The position numbers and the translations under genes are program-made. A DNA stretch of 64,000 nucleotides from Psychrobacter sp. JCM 18903. GTDB taxonomy: Bacteria > Pseudomonadota > Gammaproteobacteria > Pseudomonadales > Moraxellaceae. The notes under the pieces were generated by a model. The model was given only the letters and a program-made list of their open reading frames with translations. It was not told where the DNA came from and did no database searches. Of the stretch, positions 39,642 through 48,965 are shown in pieces. The stretch covers positions 1 to 64,000 of the forward strand of contig NZ_BAWJ01000008.1 of the NCBI RefSeq assembly GCF_000586475.1. The letters are read 5' to 3'. Within the stretch, counting starts at the first letter, position 1. Each line of letters starts with the position of its first letter.

Positions 39642-40157
39642 ATGAAAATTTTTACCTTAAAATCAGTCACCGCTTTGACGGCACTGGCAACATTGGCACT
39701 ATCTGCCAATGCCTTTGCAATGGATGTTAAGTTTAACGATGCTGCTTGGAATGGCAAAAAAATACCTGAAGGGCAGCAGTGTCTAAACTATGATGGCAAA
39801 AATCCAGCCACGCCGAGCATGACGGTCTCAAACATACCGATGGGCGCGGAGAGCTTGGTTTTCGTTTATAACGATGTGAGCAATAAACGTATGCAACATG
39901 GTGGACATGGCATTGTAGAGTTTGCCCTACCAGAAGGTGCTACGAGTGCTGAGATTCCACGTGTGTTTGGGCACACTTATGAAGTGTCAGTCGGGATTGA
40001 GATGATCGCGGAATATCGTAGCCGTGCAGGGGAAGCGGGAGGGGCGTATAAACCACCTTGTTCAGGTGGTAAAAATCATCTGTATACGGTAGATGTGCAG
40101 GCTTGGCAAGGCGATAGTGTGCTTGCTGAGACAACGGTTGAGATGGGTCGGTATTGA
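39642..40157 (+). CDS. Periplasmic PEBP-like (YbhB/YbcL-type) protein
   Basis: A 171-residue secreted protein from ATG 39642, with AAGGAG upstream. A type I signal peptide (KSVTALTALATLALSANAFA) is followed by a domain with a weak phosphatidylethanolamine-binding-protein pattern: PSMTVSNIPMGAESLVFVYND, HGIVEFALPEG and YKPPCSGGKNHLYTVDVQAW, where the family normally has a GPxPP..HxY motif. The usual DPDAP ligand motif is not clear, so ligand binding is uncertain. Two Cys are present (about 37 and 141) and could form a disulphide. It stands alone and is closed by a terminator. It marks the left edge of the accessory-looking segment. Confidence 0.6.
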   Translation: MKIFTLKSVTALTALATLALSANAFAMDVKFNDAAWNGKKIPEGQQCLNYDGKNPATPSMTVSNIPMGAESLVFVYNDVSNKRMQHGGHGIVEFALPEGATSAEIPRVFGHTYEVSVGIEMIAEYRSRAGEAGGAYKPPCSGGKNHLYTVDVQAWQGDSVLAETTVEMGRY

Positions 40158-40186
40158 TTTGATGCCTTGGTCGTTTTAATGAGCGT

Positions 40187-40224
40187 AAAAAAGCCGTCTA
40201 TACCGTGTGTATAGACGGCTTTTT
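40187..40224 (+). terminator. Terminator, copy 1 of a duplicated sequence
   Basis: AAAAGCCGTCTATAC pairs with GTATAGACGGCTTTT around CGTGT, with flanking A and T runs. A nearly identical copy (one base different) lies at 41045-41082. Confidence 0.9.
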
Positions 40225-40373
40225 AGTAAGAGTAAGTGATGTTTGCAACGTCTGAGCTATGAGTAAGCGTGGGTTAGTCGTATGTTAGGGTTGAGACCGT
40301 GCTATAGGAATATATAGATTAGGCTTGTTAACTATTAGAATAATGATATCGCAGTCATTGTACCAATTTTTAT

Positions 40374-40387
40374 AGTACAATTGTACT
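40374..40387. promoter_or_regulatory. Perfect 14-bp palindrome upstream of the BLUF-like gene
   Basis: AGTACAATTGTACT is a perfect palindrome 153 bases before the BLUF-like gene. A further TTGTAC half-site lies about 17 bases upstream, in CATTGTACC. It could be an operator, and the binding protein is unknown. The rest of 40225-40539 is AT-rich with no gene. Confidence 0.45.
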
Positions 40388-40539
40388 CTGAGAAGTATAG
40401 GCGTCCTATTTCATTAAAATTCCAATGGTTATTTCTAGAAATACAATGATGCTAGATGACAAAAAACCACTAAGAAAAAAAATTTTATTGATTATACTTT
40501 ATCTTAAATTAGATCAGGTTTTTATAAATAAGGTTTCTC

Positions 40540-41019
40540 ATGACTATAGCGACAAGCCATACTCCAGAAAGCAAAAAAATAAATGGCGAGCATATTCTTA
40601 TCAACATGATATATATCGCCAAAAATGTCGACCTAGATTCGGGAATCGAGCTGACTCGTGCACTTGAGTATTGGCGAAGGTATTTTGAAGAAAACAATAT
40701 AGCTTCAGCTTTAGTCATTAGTGAAGGTTATTTCGTTCAAAGTTTTCAAGGGACAAGGCCCGCTATCAATATTGCCTTAGAAAAAATACTTGACGAGCAT
40801 TCAACCATTTTTCCCAATATTGTTAATATAGAGGAAATAGAGTCGCGTCAATGGAATGGGTTTTTAGTGAAGCATCTAACATCAAGCGCTGAAGATGAAG
40901 AATATGCCCTCAAAAGCTTCTCAGCAGGTTCTGACTATAATCCCTATCTAATGACAAGTGCTCAGATTAAGAGCTTTTTGTCAGCGATTTTTAAAGATGC
41001 TGAATCCAATAAGCCTTAG
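40540..41019 (+). CDS. BLUF-like protein with divergent flavin-pocket residues
   Basis: BLUF domains are FAD-binding blue-light sensors. The 159-residue protein (ATG 40540, AAGG upstream) matches the fold over about residues 19-112: INMIYIAKNVD (beta 1), helix 1, LVISEGYFVQSFQG and the PNIVNIEEIESRQW strand. The signalling pair is kept, Tyr25 and Gln67, with the canonical spacing of 42. However, the flavin-ring Asn position is Phe49, and the usual Trp and Met of RxFxxWxM are replaced by Phe and Val (RQWNGFLV). It may bind flavin atypically or not at all. No output domain is present. A 22-residue polar extension precedes the domain. It lies between two near-identical terminators. Confidence 0.75.
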   Translation: MTIATSHTPESKKINGEHILINMIYIAKNVDLDSGIELTRALEYWRRYFEENNIASALVISEGYFVQSFQGTRPAINIALEKILDEHSTIFPNIVNIEEIESRQWNGFLVKHLTSSAEDEEYALKSFSAGSDYNPYLMTSAQIKSFLSAIFKDAESNKP

Positions 41020-41044
41020 ATAAGTTCTCTATTCTGATTAACGT

Positions 41045-41082
41045 AAAAAAGCCGTCTATACCGTGTGTATAGGCGGCTTTTT
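41045..41082 (+). terminator. Terminator, copy 2 of a duplicated sequence
   Basis: The same hairpin as at 40187-40224, with one A-to-G change in the 3' arm (GTATAGGCGGC). It ends the BLUF-like gene 26 bases after its stop. Confidence 0.9.
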
Positions 41083-41200
41083 AGTTGTTTTCAATATCTT
41101 ATATTTATAGATCGTAAAGGTTGAGTGTTGTAATTCTACATATGTTGTGTATTATCATCTGAGGCGTTCGCTATTTGAATAACTTAAACGGATTATACAT

Positions 41201-42016
41201 ATGAAAAAATTGTCTTTATTACTAGTAACGCTTTTAGGTTCATCAATCGTATTAAATAGTTGTGCGACTATCGGTCTTACAGATTATGCCAAAAACGATA
41301 ATAAAAAGGAGCATACAAAAAACGTTTTATCTGAGAGCGTCATTGCAGTGGGATATCCTAATAAACCTATACAAGGATACGAAGATGCTATGATTCTAGC
41401 TGGTAAAAATTATAGTTTTTTGGTAGAGCCTGTAGTCTCTGCTAATACGCAATCTGATCTGTTTAAAAGAATTTTCGCTCAAGTGGATTTAGGCTCGTTA
41501 TACATCGACACTCAATCTTCATATACCAATCGTAATATTCAACAAAAAACTCAAGCTGGTTCCAATGAGCTTATTCTAGATGTAGAAAATGATGAATCAA
41601 ATCAAATTAAAAACGTACCTACAACTGTTGGCTTGCTATATGCTAAGCCGATTAGTGCCCTAAAGATTAACGAGCAATCAAAGTTAGAAAGTTTTGGATT
41701 TGAATGTAAGACAGCCATTGTTACTGAGCAAAAAAATTTAATTTGTCAGCGTGCAGTAAACGTTGAGCTGACGGTAGCTTCTGCAGTACAAAACATTAAT
41801 GACGTCAATTATAAGCTCAAGCAGCCCTTAAATATCCAGTTGAATTATAAGTGGGAGACAGGCAGTAACGCTAATAAGTTTAGCGCGGTTCTACTACCAG
41901 TTGCCATGGCAGTAGATATCGTCACTCTACCTATTCAAGCTTTAGGTGTTGGTCTTACATATGCAGCTTTCGCAGCAGCATATGGTCAATGCGGTAGTAG
42001 TCGTAGCTGTATATAG
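41201..42016 (+). CDS. Orphan lipoprotein, function unknown
   Basis: A 271-residue protein from ATG 41201. The N-terminus MKKLSLLLVTLLGSSIVLNSC is a type II signal peptide with Cys21 as the lipid site, so it is a membrane-anchored periplasmic or outer-membrane protein. The mature part is polar and Asn/Gln/Lys-rich. A hydrophobic stretch near the C-terminus (LLPVAMAVDIVTLPIQALGVG) resembles the DxxTLP segment of small YceK-type lipoproteins, but I do not claim that family. The last residues hold two Cys (YGQCGSSRSC). Codon use is AT-richer than the core genes. No neighbour indicates its role. Confidence 0.7.
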   Translation: MKKLSLLLVTLLGSSIVLNSCATIGLTDYAKNDNKKEHTKNVLSESVIAVGYPNKPIQGYEDAMILAGKNYSFLVEPVVSANTQSDLFKRIFAQVDLGSLYIDTQSSYTNRNIQQKTQAGSNELILDVENDESNQIKNVPTTVGLLYAKPISALKINEQSKLESFGFECKTAIVTEQKNLICQRAVNVELTVASAVQNINDVNYKLKQPLNIQLNYKWETGSNANKFSAVLLPVAMAVDIVTLPIQALGVGLTYAAFAAAYGQCGSSRSCI

Positions 42017-42155
42017 CGTGTCGGCTTTCGAAAGTTAAAGCGTGCCTTCCATGCACCTTTCGGGTTTTATTTATGTAATGGAAACCTGAAGTTCAGCCTA
42101 CGCCAGGCCGTCAACTCTATATGATAAAGGCATCATTTATATTTACTAATGCAAT

Positions 42156-42476
42156 TTAACCAACGACGCTACCCATTTCAAAAATAGGTAGATAAAGAGC
42201 AATAATGGTCAAAGGAATAAGAAGAATAGCCAAAGCTAAGAGAAAATATTGAGTGGTAGCTTGCCATCTTTTTGACGGTTCCAACAAATAAACCAAGGGT
42301 ATTGGGATCAAGGCTAACCCTAACCAGTATTTATGAGTACTTAACACGACCTTAGTGAAGACTGGTATATCAACACCAAAACTTTTATACAATTCTCCAA
42401 AAGTTGGAGTCACCAAAATTACTACTATTGCGCAGAATAAAAATAAAAAAGATACAATTATTGCTAAAGCTTTCAT
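42156..42476 (-). CDS. Small three-helix membrane protein, unknown
   Basis: A 106-residue hydrophobic protein. Three predicted membrane helices lie at about 4-24, 48-66 and 76-98, with a polar loop LYKSFGVDIPVFTKVV between the first two. The wording FGVDIPVFTKVVLSTHKYW recalls short integral membrane proteins whose loop looks like part of type II secretion F proteins, but it is too short to be one. No catalytic residues are visible. It is on the same strand as, and downstream of, the SEC-C protein (gap about 90 bases), so the two could be co-transcribed. Confidence 0.6.
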   Translation of the reverse strand: MKALAIIVSFLFLFCAIVVILVTPTFGELYKSFGVDIPVFTKVVLSTHKYWLGLALIPIPLVYLLEPSKRWQATTQYFLLALAILLIPLTIIALYLPIFEMGSVVG

Positions 42477-42539
42477 ATAGTCACTAATAATTAAAGTCGT
42501 AAACTGCGTCCGGTGTACGAATTTTTTAATGTTGCTAAT

Positions 42540-42570
42540 CTCATCGGTGCGCGGAACGCACCCTACTCAA
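42540..42570. repeat. REP-like palindrome
   Basis: GGTGCG (42546-42551) and CGCACC (42557-42562) enclose CGGAA, followed by CTAC. Read on the minus strand this is GTAGGGTGCG-TTCCG-CGCACC, the form of a dispersed palindrome family seen in many proteobacterial genomes. It abuts the 3' end of the SEC-C gene. Only one copy is visible here. Confidence 0.5.
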
Positions 42571-43685
42571 AAATTTATTTTCCTAATATTACCGATTTCC
42601 CACCCCGAAAAATTAATACCATCATCAACCAGTAAGTTATTATCATTAGGCTCGAACGGACTTATCCCCGACATGATAAGGCTATTAATTTTATCTTTTT
42701 GTTCGTCCGATAAACTGCCCCACCATACAGGTGAAATAAATGTATTTTCAGCAACTCCAAAAAAGAACCTTATTAGCGCACTAAAAATTTTGTTATCTTC
42801 CAAAGCTAGTAGTGAGCTGATAAAACTTAACACTTTGGCAGAGTCTTTTGACCAACTGAAAATTACATACCCTTTACCGTCACTAGAAAACGAATTAAAC
42901 ACTAAGTGATCAGCAACAATATTTAAGTCACCTAAATCTTGGATTAAGTTTCCATCAAAGTCATTCATAGGGGCAACAACTGAAGAAACAGCGACAGGCA
43001 TAGGTGATGTTGAATCAATAATAAGATGGCTTAAATTACCAACTGATTTTCCTAAGAGCTGATCATCAAGTTCAGATTTAAGCTCCAATAATTCTGAGAG
43101 AGCAGTATTGATCCCTTTCTGTTGATCTGCAACAAATTTTTGAATAGATAGTTGACCTAATAAATGCTTACCCTTATCACCATTCTTAGCAAACTCGGAG
43201 TTGTTAAGTCCACCTTCTTTAGCATAAAGCTCCTTCGCTACTGAGCGATACATTAGGGCTAAGCACTGCTCGTCATCTCCAACAAACTCTCTATCTTCAA
43301 TACAAGAAAAAAGAGACTTGTCATGTTTTGAACAGAAACCTTTAAAGGTAGAAGCTTGATTAATTCCTATTTTTTCTGGAACTAGCTTTCCTTTATTTTT
43401 TATAATATTCGCTAAGTTTATTTTTAATCCTAAAACATGACCACTTTCATCTGCAATTTCTTTTAGGCTGCTACTTTTTGAAACGGTATGAGCATTGATA
43501 ATTTTTTTACTGCACTCATGCTTTAAATCAGAAGAGACATAACAACACTTTCGAGAAGCGTTATTTTGACTATGAGTAATAGCTTCGCCTTTATTCACAG
43601 GAGACTCATTCTCACGTCCAAGATGACAATGTTTGAATTTCTTTCCTGAACCGCACCAACACTTCTCATTACGTCCTATTTTCAT
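42567..43685 (-). CDS. SEC-C motif protein with a second Cys/His cluster
   Basis: A 372-residue protein from ATG 43685. It opens with a SEC-C zinc-binding motif (GRNEKCWCGSGKKFKHCH: Cys9, Cys11, Cys20, His21). A second Cys/His set follows: Cys48, Cys58, INAHTVSKSSSLK with His66, then GFCSKHDKSLF with Cys118 and His121. This resembles treble-clef/HNH-type zinc arrangements but I cannot assign an HNH nuclease. The remainder (about 130-372) is a helical and mixed region without known motifs. AT-rich composition and isolation suggest acquired DNA. A nucleic-acid or ribosome-related role is possible, and a defence role is speculation. Confidence 0.7.
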   Translation of the reverse strand: MKIGRNEKCWCGSGKKFKHCHLGRENESPVNKGEAITHSQNNASRKCCYVSSDLKHECSKKIINAHTVSKSSSLKEIADESGHVLGLKINLANIIKNKGKLVPEKIGINQASTFKGFCSKHDKSLFSCIEDREFVGDDEQCLALMYRSVAKELYAKEGGLNNSEFAKNGDKGKHLLGQLSIQKFVADQQKGINTALSELLELKSELDDQLLGKSVGNLSHLIIDSTSPMPVAVSSVVAPMNDFDGNLIQDLGDLNIVADHLVFNSFSSDGKGYVIFSWSKDSAKVLSFISSLLALEDNKIFSALIRFFFGVAENTFISPVWWGSLSDEQKDKINSLIMSGISPFEPNDNNLLVDDGINFSGWEIGNIRKINF

Positions 43686-43765
43686 AAATCACTACCCTTT
43701 TTAAGCTTGCTGATGAGTCTAGCGCGGGCTGATTTTTCAGCTTAACTTTCTAAATCCCAAAAGCG

Positions 43766-46072
43766 TTACCCAACCTCAACACTCGTCACATTCTGAAAGC
43801 CTCTTGGCAATTGACCACCGCGATTGCCACGCACACCCGTATAATTAGCCAAGTCATTTGGTTTTAGCGTCACATGGCGTTTGCCAGCGGTAATGATAAG
43901 GCTGTCTTGCTGACTGAGTGGCGTAACGGTAAGCACTTCTTCGCCATCTTTTAGTTTAATAAGTTTGTTGCCTTTACCGCGTGCCTGTTCAGGTAAATCA
44001 TCGAGGGCAAATATCAGCAAATATCCAGCATTGGTCACGACAGCAATATGGTCAGGCGCTACATTTGCATTGGTATTTTCACCGTCAGCATTGGCAGTCG
44101 TACCTACTGGCGCATCGATACGCGCAACAGGGAGCAAACGACTATCAGCCGCTAAGTTAATGATGTTCTTACCTGCTTTTTGATTACTATCGAGATTACT
44201 GATGGTATTGATAAAACCATACCCTGCGGAGCTGGCGAGGATGATGCGTTGATTGTCAGCACCGGTTAATAGCTGCTCAAAGCTGGCACCTGCTGGTGGT
44301 TTTAATACACTGGTCAAAGGATCGCCTTGACCACGAGCCGAAGCAAGGCTATGCGCGTCAATACTATAGCTGCGTCCTGTGCTATCGAGCACGTATATTT
44401 TCTCATTGGATTTGCCACGGACGTGCGCTTGATAGCTGTCACCTGAGCGATAGCTCATGCCAGCGGCATCGACGTCATGACCTTTGGCAGCACGAATCCA
44501 ACCTGCCTTTGATAGGATGGCAGTGATTGGTTCGCTCGGTACAAGGTCAGATTCTTTTAATGCTTGTGCTTCTTCGCGCTCTGCCAATGGTGATACGCGC
44601 TCATTGCCATGTTCTTTCATATCGGCTGTCAGTTCTTCAATCATCAGATTGGTCAGACTGTATGGATTGTCCAAATACTCTTGAATGATGGCGCGTTCAG
44701 CAGCCAGCTCATCTTGCTCGCGGCGTAGCTCAATTTCCTCTAACTTTGCTAGCTGACGCAAACGAATATCCAAAATAGCATTGGCTTGAATTTCAGTGAG
44801 GTCATAATCTTGCATTAACGATAATTTTGGATCGTCCTCTTCGCGAATGATGCGAATGACTTCATCAATATTAAGATAAGCAATCAGTAAGCCTGCGAGG
44901 ATGTGTAAGCGCTTGTCGATTTTATCGAGGCGATATTGCAGACGGCGCGTGACCACTGAGCGGCGACAGACGAGCCATTCTTCAAGGATTTCTTTGAGGT
45001 TTTTGACTTGTGGCTTACCATTTAGGCCAATCATATTCATATTGACGCGGTAATTGCTTTCAAGATCAGTACTGGCAAACAGATGGCTCATGACGCGAGC
45101 CACATCGACGCGGGTAGATTTTAGCTCTAAGACGATACGGCAAGCGTTTTCATGGTCTGATTCATCGTGAATATCAGTAATCCAAGGCAGCTTTTTATCC
45201 GTCATGAGCTTAGCGATTTGCTCTTGAATCTTATTGCCTGACACTTGGTAAGGAAGCGCATCGATAATGACGAGATTTTTTTCTTTTGGGTCAATATGAA
45301 AGGTGGCGCGCATTTTATAGCTGCCGCGACCGCTCTCATACATGGCCTGCAAATCTTTTTTACTGGTGATGATTTCAGCAGGCGTTGGCAAGTCAGGTGC
45401 TGGTATCGATTGGGTTAATTGCTTAACCGATAGCTCAGGATTTTTTAGCAAACGAATAGCGGCGCGTACCACTTCATTAAGGTTATGCGGCGGGATATCG
45501 GTTGCCATACCGACTGCAATACCAGTCGTACCATTTAATAAAATATTTGGCAGGCGGGCAGGTAGGGTGGTTGGCTCTTGCATGGTGCCATCGAAGTTAT
45601 CTTGCCAATCGACCGTGCCTTGTCCGAGTTCTGCAAGCAAAGTATTGGCATAAGCAGACATTTTGGCTTCGGTATAGCGCATCGCGGCAAAGGACTTAGG
45701 GTCATCGGGGCTACCCCAGTTACCTTGACCCGTGATCAGCGGATAGCGATAACTAAACGGCTGTGCCATCAGAACCATCGCCTCATAACAGGCGCTATCA
45801 CCATGCGGATGATATTTACCCAGCACGTCACCGACGGTACGCGCAGACTTTTTCGCTTTCGCCGTCGATTTTAGCCCAAGCTCGCTCATCGCATAGACGA
45901 TACGGCGCTGGACAGGTTTTAGACCGTCAGCGATATTGGGCAGCGCCCGATCCATGATGACGTACATGGCATAGTTGAGATAAGCTTGTTCAGTGAACTC
46001 CGCCACGGAGCGGGTATCCATCGGTTCATTTGGGATAATGGGTGTAATGGTATTATCAATAACATCGGACAT
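43766..46072 (-). CDS. parC: DNA topoisomerase IV subunit A
   Basis: ParC is the DNA-breaking subunit that decatenates daughter chromosomes with ParE. ATG 46072 gives [20 protein letters not shown] and 768 residues, and a 53-codon upstream in-frame extension is hydrophobic and unlike the family. The winged-helix domain holds the active-site Tyr133 ([11 protein letters not shown]). The quinolone-determining segment is [15 protein letters not shown], with Ser93 and Glu97 in susceptible form. The C-terminal beta-pinwheel ends NVTSVEVG. The frame is intact over 2.3 kb. It is divergent from the acyl-CoA synthetase at 46644. Confidence 0.95.
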   Translation of the reverse strand: MSDVIDNTITPIIPNEPMDTRSVAEFTEQAYLNYAMYVIMDRALPNIADGLKPVQRRIVYAMSELGLKSTAKAKKSARTVGDVLGKYHPHGDSACYEAMVLMAQPFSYRYPLITGQGNWGSPDDPKSFAAMRYTEAKMSAYANTLLAELGQGTVDWQDNFDGTMQEPTTLPARLPNILLNGTTGIAVGMATDIPPHNLNEVVRAAIRLLKNPELSVKQLTQSIPAPDLPTPAEIITSKKDLQAMYESGRGSYKMRATFHIDPKEKNLVIIDALPYQVSGNKIQEQIAKLMTDKKLPWITDIHDESDHENACRIVLELKSTRVDVARVMSHLFASTDLESNYRVNMNMIGLNGKPQVKNLKEILEEWLVCRRSVVTRRLQYRLDKIDKRLHILAGLLIAYLNIDEVIRIIREEDDPKLSLMQDYDLTEIQANAILDIRLRQLAKLEEIELRREQDELAAERAIIQEYLDNPYSLTNLMIEELTADMKEHGNERVSPLAEREEAQALKESDLVPSEPITAILSKAGWIRAAKGHDVDAAGMSYRSGDSYQAHVRGKSNEKIYVLDSTGRSYSIDAHSLASARGQGDPLTSVLKPPAGASFEQLLTGADNQRIILASSAGYGFINTISNLDSNQKAGKNIINLAADSRLLPVARIDAPVGTTANADGENTNANVAPDHIAVVTNAGYLLIFALDDLPEQARGKGNKLIKLKDGEEVLTVTPLSQQDSLIITAGKRHVTLKPNDLANYTGVRGNRGGQLPRGFQNVTSVEVG

Positions 46073-46643
46073 AAAATAGGGTTCACTTATCAGTTTTAAT
46101 AGGTATAAATAATTGGTGCAAGCGTGCAAATAGGATAGTGCTATCGTAAAGGATATTGGCAAAATTAAAAAGGCATAAGTCAGAATAGACGACAGGTCGT
46201 GACGTGCTAGATAATGATAAAGAGAGTACACAGCGTAGCTTTGTGACCTTAACAGAGCTTGCTACTGCCCTTGGTAGTAAAGGTAAAAAATAGTTAACGA
46301 TAAAACACTATAAAGAGTATTAATGAATAAATGTTCGGTAATGAATCGCTGAAAAATTATCGATTATCGCTACTAAGATTTTGATAACTATGACATTATT
46401 GACCGTCAAGACAGTTTGCGAACTCAAGTAGCAATCTTTTATATTGAGTAGTCTGTATAAAGTGTGTATGTTAATGAACAGAGGGCTATTTACCGCTATA
46501 TTGTTTGCTCATCACCATATGATTGTCTCACAGCCAAGCCTGCCATTACGATGACAAGCCTGCGCTCTGAGTTTTTATATTTTTATCACACTGTGATTCG
46601 CATGGGTTGACGGTAGCGTACTATTACTAGGAGAGAAAAGATT
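46073..46643. promoter_or_regulatory. 571-base divergent region between parC and fadD, with a palindrome
   Basis: No coding frame beyond the unlikely parC extension. A perfect palindrome ATCACA-C-TGTGAT lies at 46585-46597, 46 bases before the acyl-CoA synthetase start, a plausible operator position. GGAGAG lies before ATG 46644. No clear promoter boxes were identified. Confidence 0.45.
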
Positions 46644-48370
46644 ATGGAAAATCACAGTAACCTAATTCGTCGTAACGATAAAGTATGGGTCAAAACTTAC
46701 GAAAAGCTTGGTATTCAATACGACATTGATATGCCAGCCGCTAATACTTCTTTAATCGATATATTTGAGCAGAATTTTACGAAGCACGCTGGCAAGACAG
46801 CGTTTGTCTGTATGGATGCAAAACTCTCCTACGAAGATTTAGATCGTTATAGCAAACAAATTGCTGCCTACTTGCAATCACTTGGCTTAAAAAAAGGCGA
46901 TAAAGTCGGCGTCATGATGCCAAATATTTTGCAGCTACCGGTTGCCGTATTGGGTGTGCTGCGTGCTGGCATGACCTTGGTTAACGTTAACCCGCTTTAC
47001 ACCTCAAAAGAGCTTGAGCATCAACTAACAGACTCTGATACCAAAGCATTATTTATTTTAGAAAACTTCGCCAAAACGTATGAAGACATTGGTAAGGACT
47101 TGGTTGACCATGTCATCGTGACGTCAATGGGTGATTTGATGAGTCCATTGAAAGGCTTTATCGTTAATATGGTCGTGCGTCACGTGAAGAAGCTTGTACC
47201 TGACTATAACCTTAAAACCAGCACCAACTTTAAAACAGCACTGAATCGCTTCTCAGCCAAAAATTACAAACGTCCAGATAATATCTGCCTTGATGACATT
47301 GCCGTTTTGCAATATACCGGTGGTACGACCGGTGTTGCTAAAGGTGCAATGCTCACGCATGGTAATTTAGTCGCCAACCTGATTCAATGTGATACCTATC
47401 TTGGCGATGCTTTTGATAAGTTTGAAGGTATGGATGAGCAGCCAGTTATCATGACTGCCTTGCCGCTATATCATATTTTCTCGTTTACCGTTTGCGGCAT
47501 GTTTGGTTTATATCGTGGTTGTATTGGGTTACTGGTACCAAACCCACGTGATGGCGCAAGCTTAATCAAAGCTTACAAAGATTATCCACCAGCGTTTTTC
47601 CCAGCAGTTAATACGCTGTTTAATGCGTTGGCAAATAGTGATCCATTCAAAGCTTTAGATCATAGCAAGCTTGAGATGTCGATGGGCGGTGGCATGGCAG
47701 TATTAAAAGACACCGCTGACAAATGGCAAAAAATTACTGGTAATGTGATCGTACAAGGCTATGGTCTGTCAGAGACGTCTCCTGTGGCGTCAGCAAACCC
47801 AGAAGGTACGGGCGAATTCTCAGGCAATATTGGTCTACCGATGCCAGCGACAGACATGGCTATCTTGGATGAAGAAGGCAATGAGGTCGCACTGGGTGAG
47901 CGCGGCGAGATTTGTGTTCGTGGTCCACAGGTTATGAAAGGCTACTGGAAACGTGATGATGCTACCGCTGAAGTCATGACGTCTGACGGTTATTTCCGTA
48001 CGGTGATATCGGCGTGATGGATGAAGAAGGCTACTTTAAAATCGTTGATCGTAAAAAGAATATGATTTTGGTATCAGGCTTTAACGTCTATCCAAACGAA
48101 GTCGAAGATGTGATGTCAGGTCATCCAAAGATTTTAGAGTGCGGTGTCATCGGTATCGAAGATGAAAAGAGCGGCGAAGTGCCAAAGATTTATGTTGTGC
48201 GTAGTGATGACAGTTTGACTAAAGAAGAAGTGCTTGCTTATAGCAAAGAGAATTTAACTGGTTATAAGCGTCCTCGTTATGTTGAGTTCATCGATGAATT
48301 ACCAAAATCAAATGTCGGTAAGATTTTGCACAAAGATTTACGCGTGCTGGAAGAAAAGAACCACGGTTAA
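46644..48370 (+). CDS. fadD: Long-chain fatty acid-CoA ligase, copy 1 (one frame break)
   Basis: It activates fatty acids to acyl-CoA via an acyl-AMP intermediate. ATG 46644 follows AGGAGAG. The AMP-binding motif is [20 protein letters not shown], with [12 protein letters not shown] (motif II) and a hinge at RTGDIG. One missing G near 48003 (ACG(G)GTGAT) breaks the frame at that motif. It resumes [20 protein letters not shown] and ends [13 protein letters not shown], with the catalytic Lys position in KSNVGKIL. Repaired length is about 575 residues, normal for FadD. It is paralogous to the next gene, separated by a terminator. Confidence 0.92.
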
Positions 48371-48462
48371 TCAGCTAGCTTTCAGCGCCAGAGTATTTTT
48401 ATGAGTGTCTGCTACTGTTTGTTAGGCACTCGTAAAGTCATCATGATAAGTCACCACGATAC

Positions 48463-48488
48463 TAACGCTACAAACTAACGCTACAAAC
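48463..48488. repeat. Two tandem 13-bp repeats
   Basis: TAACGCTACAAAC occurs twice in direct succession (48463-48475 and 48476-48488), followed by TA. It lies in the gap between the two fadD genes. Function unknown. Confidence 0.6.
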
Positions 48489-48561
48489 TAAATCTGCAAG
48501 AAACTATCAGGATGCTAAGTTGTCGTGATAGTGGTGGTTGTGATACTGGGTGTCGTGATCC

Positions 48562-48602
48562 AAAAATGGTAAGGTTGCTGGTATGCTGCCTTATCATTTT
48601 TT
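48562..48602 (+). terminator. Terminator after fadD copy 1
   Basis: AAAAATGGTAAGG pairs with CCTTATCATTTTTT around a 14-base loop, with a T-run. It lies 192 bases after the stop. Confidence 0.75.
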
Positions 48603-48965
48603 GTATTTATTGCTTTTTTTGTCGCTATGACCCAGTTAGGTAGAGATAGAGAATTTTTAGCAAAACTGCTATAGTGCTTACCGACATATTCGTCTATTTA
48701 TCGATGAGATGACGTTGGTTTTGCGCTATATGTCTGATAAAACTATCAGGAATAAAGGGGTTTTTAATTCGGTAATGCCGAATTATTATGCTATTTATTA
48801 AGGACTTAACGTTGCGCTTTGATTGACAAAGCTTGTGAATGACAAACCTTTTTTGTTACCACGTTTTTTATTCACAAGCTTCTGCTGTCATTGATCAATC
48901 ACAAAAAATAATGGTGTTTTCATTAGATTATTCTACGTTTTTAACGGTAACATTTAGGGAAAATT
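48603..48965 (+). promoter_or_regulatory. 363-base leader of fadD copy 2 with inverted repeats
   Basis: No gene. Two perfect inverted repeats are visible: CTGATA-AAAC-TATCAG (48734-48749) and AATTCGG-TAATG-CCGAATT (48766-48784). They lie about 180-230 bases before the start codon and could be operators or RNA hairpins. Neither has a terminator T-run. Confidence 0.4.

Noticed and set aside
42529..42909. Plus-strand frame opposite the SEC-C protein gene
   Set aside because: The minus-strand frame is longer, has a SEC-C motif and a family-like N-terminus. The plus-strand frame shows nothing recognisable.
46073..46231. Longer ParC start
   Set aside because: The extra residues are hydrophobic and not conserved. 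[11 protein letters not shown] matches the usual ParC start region.
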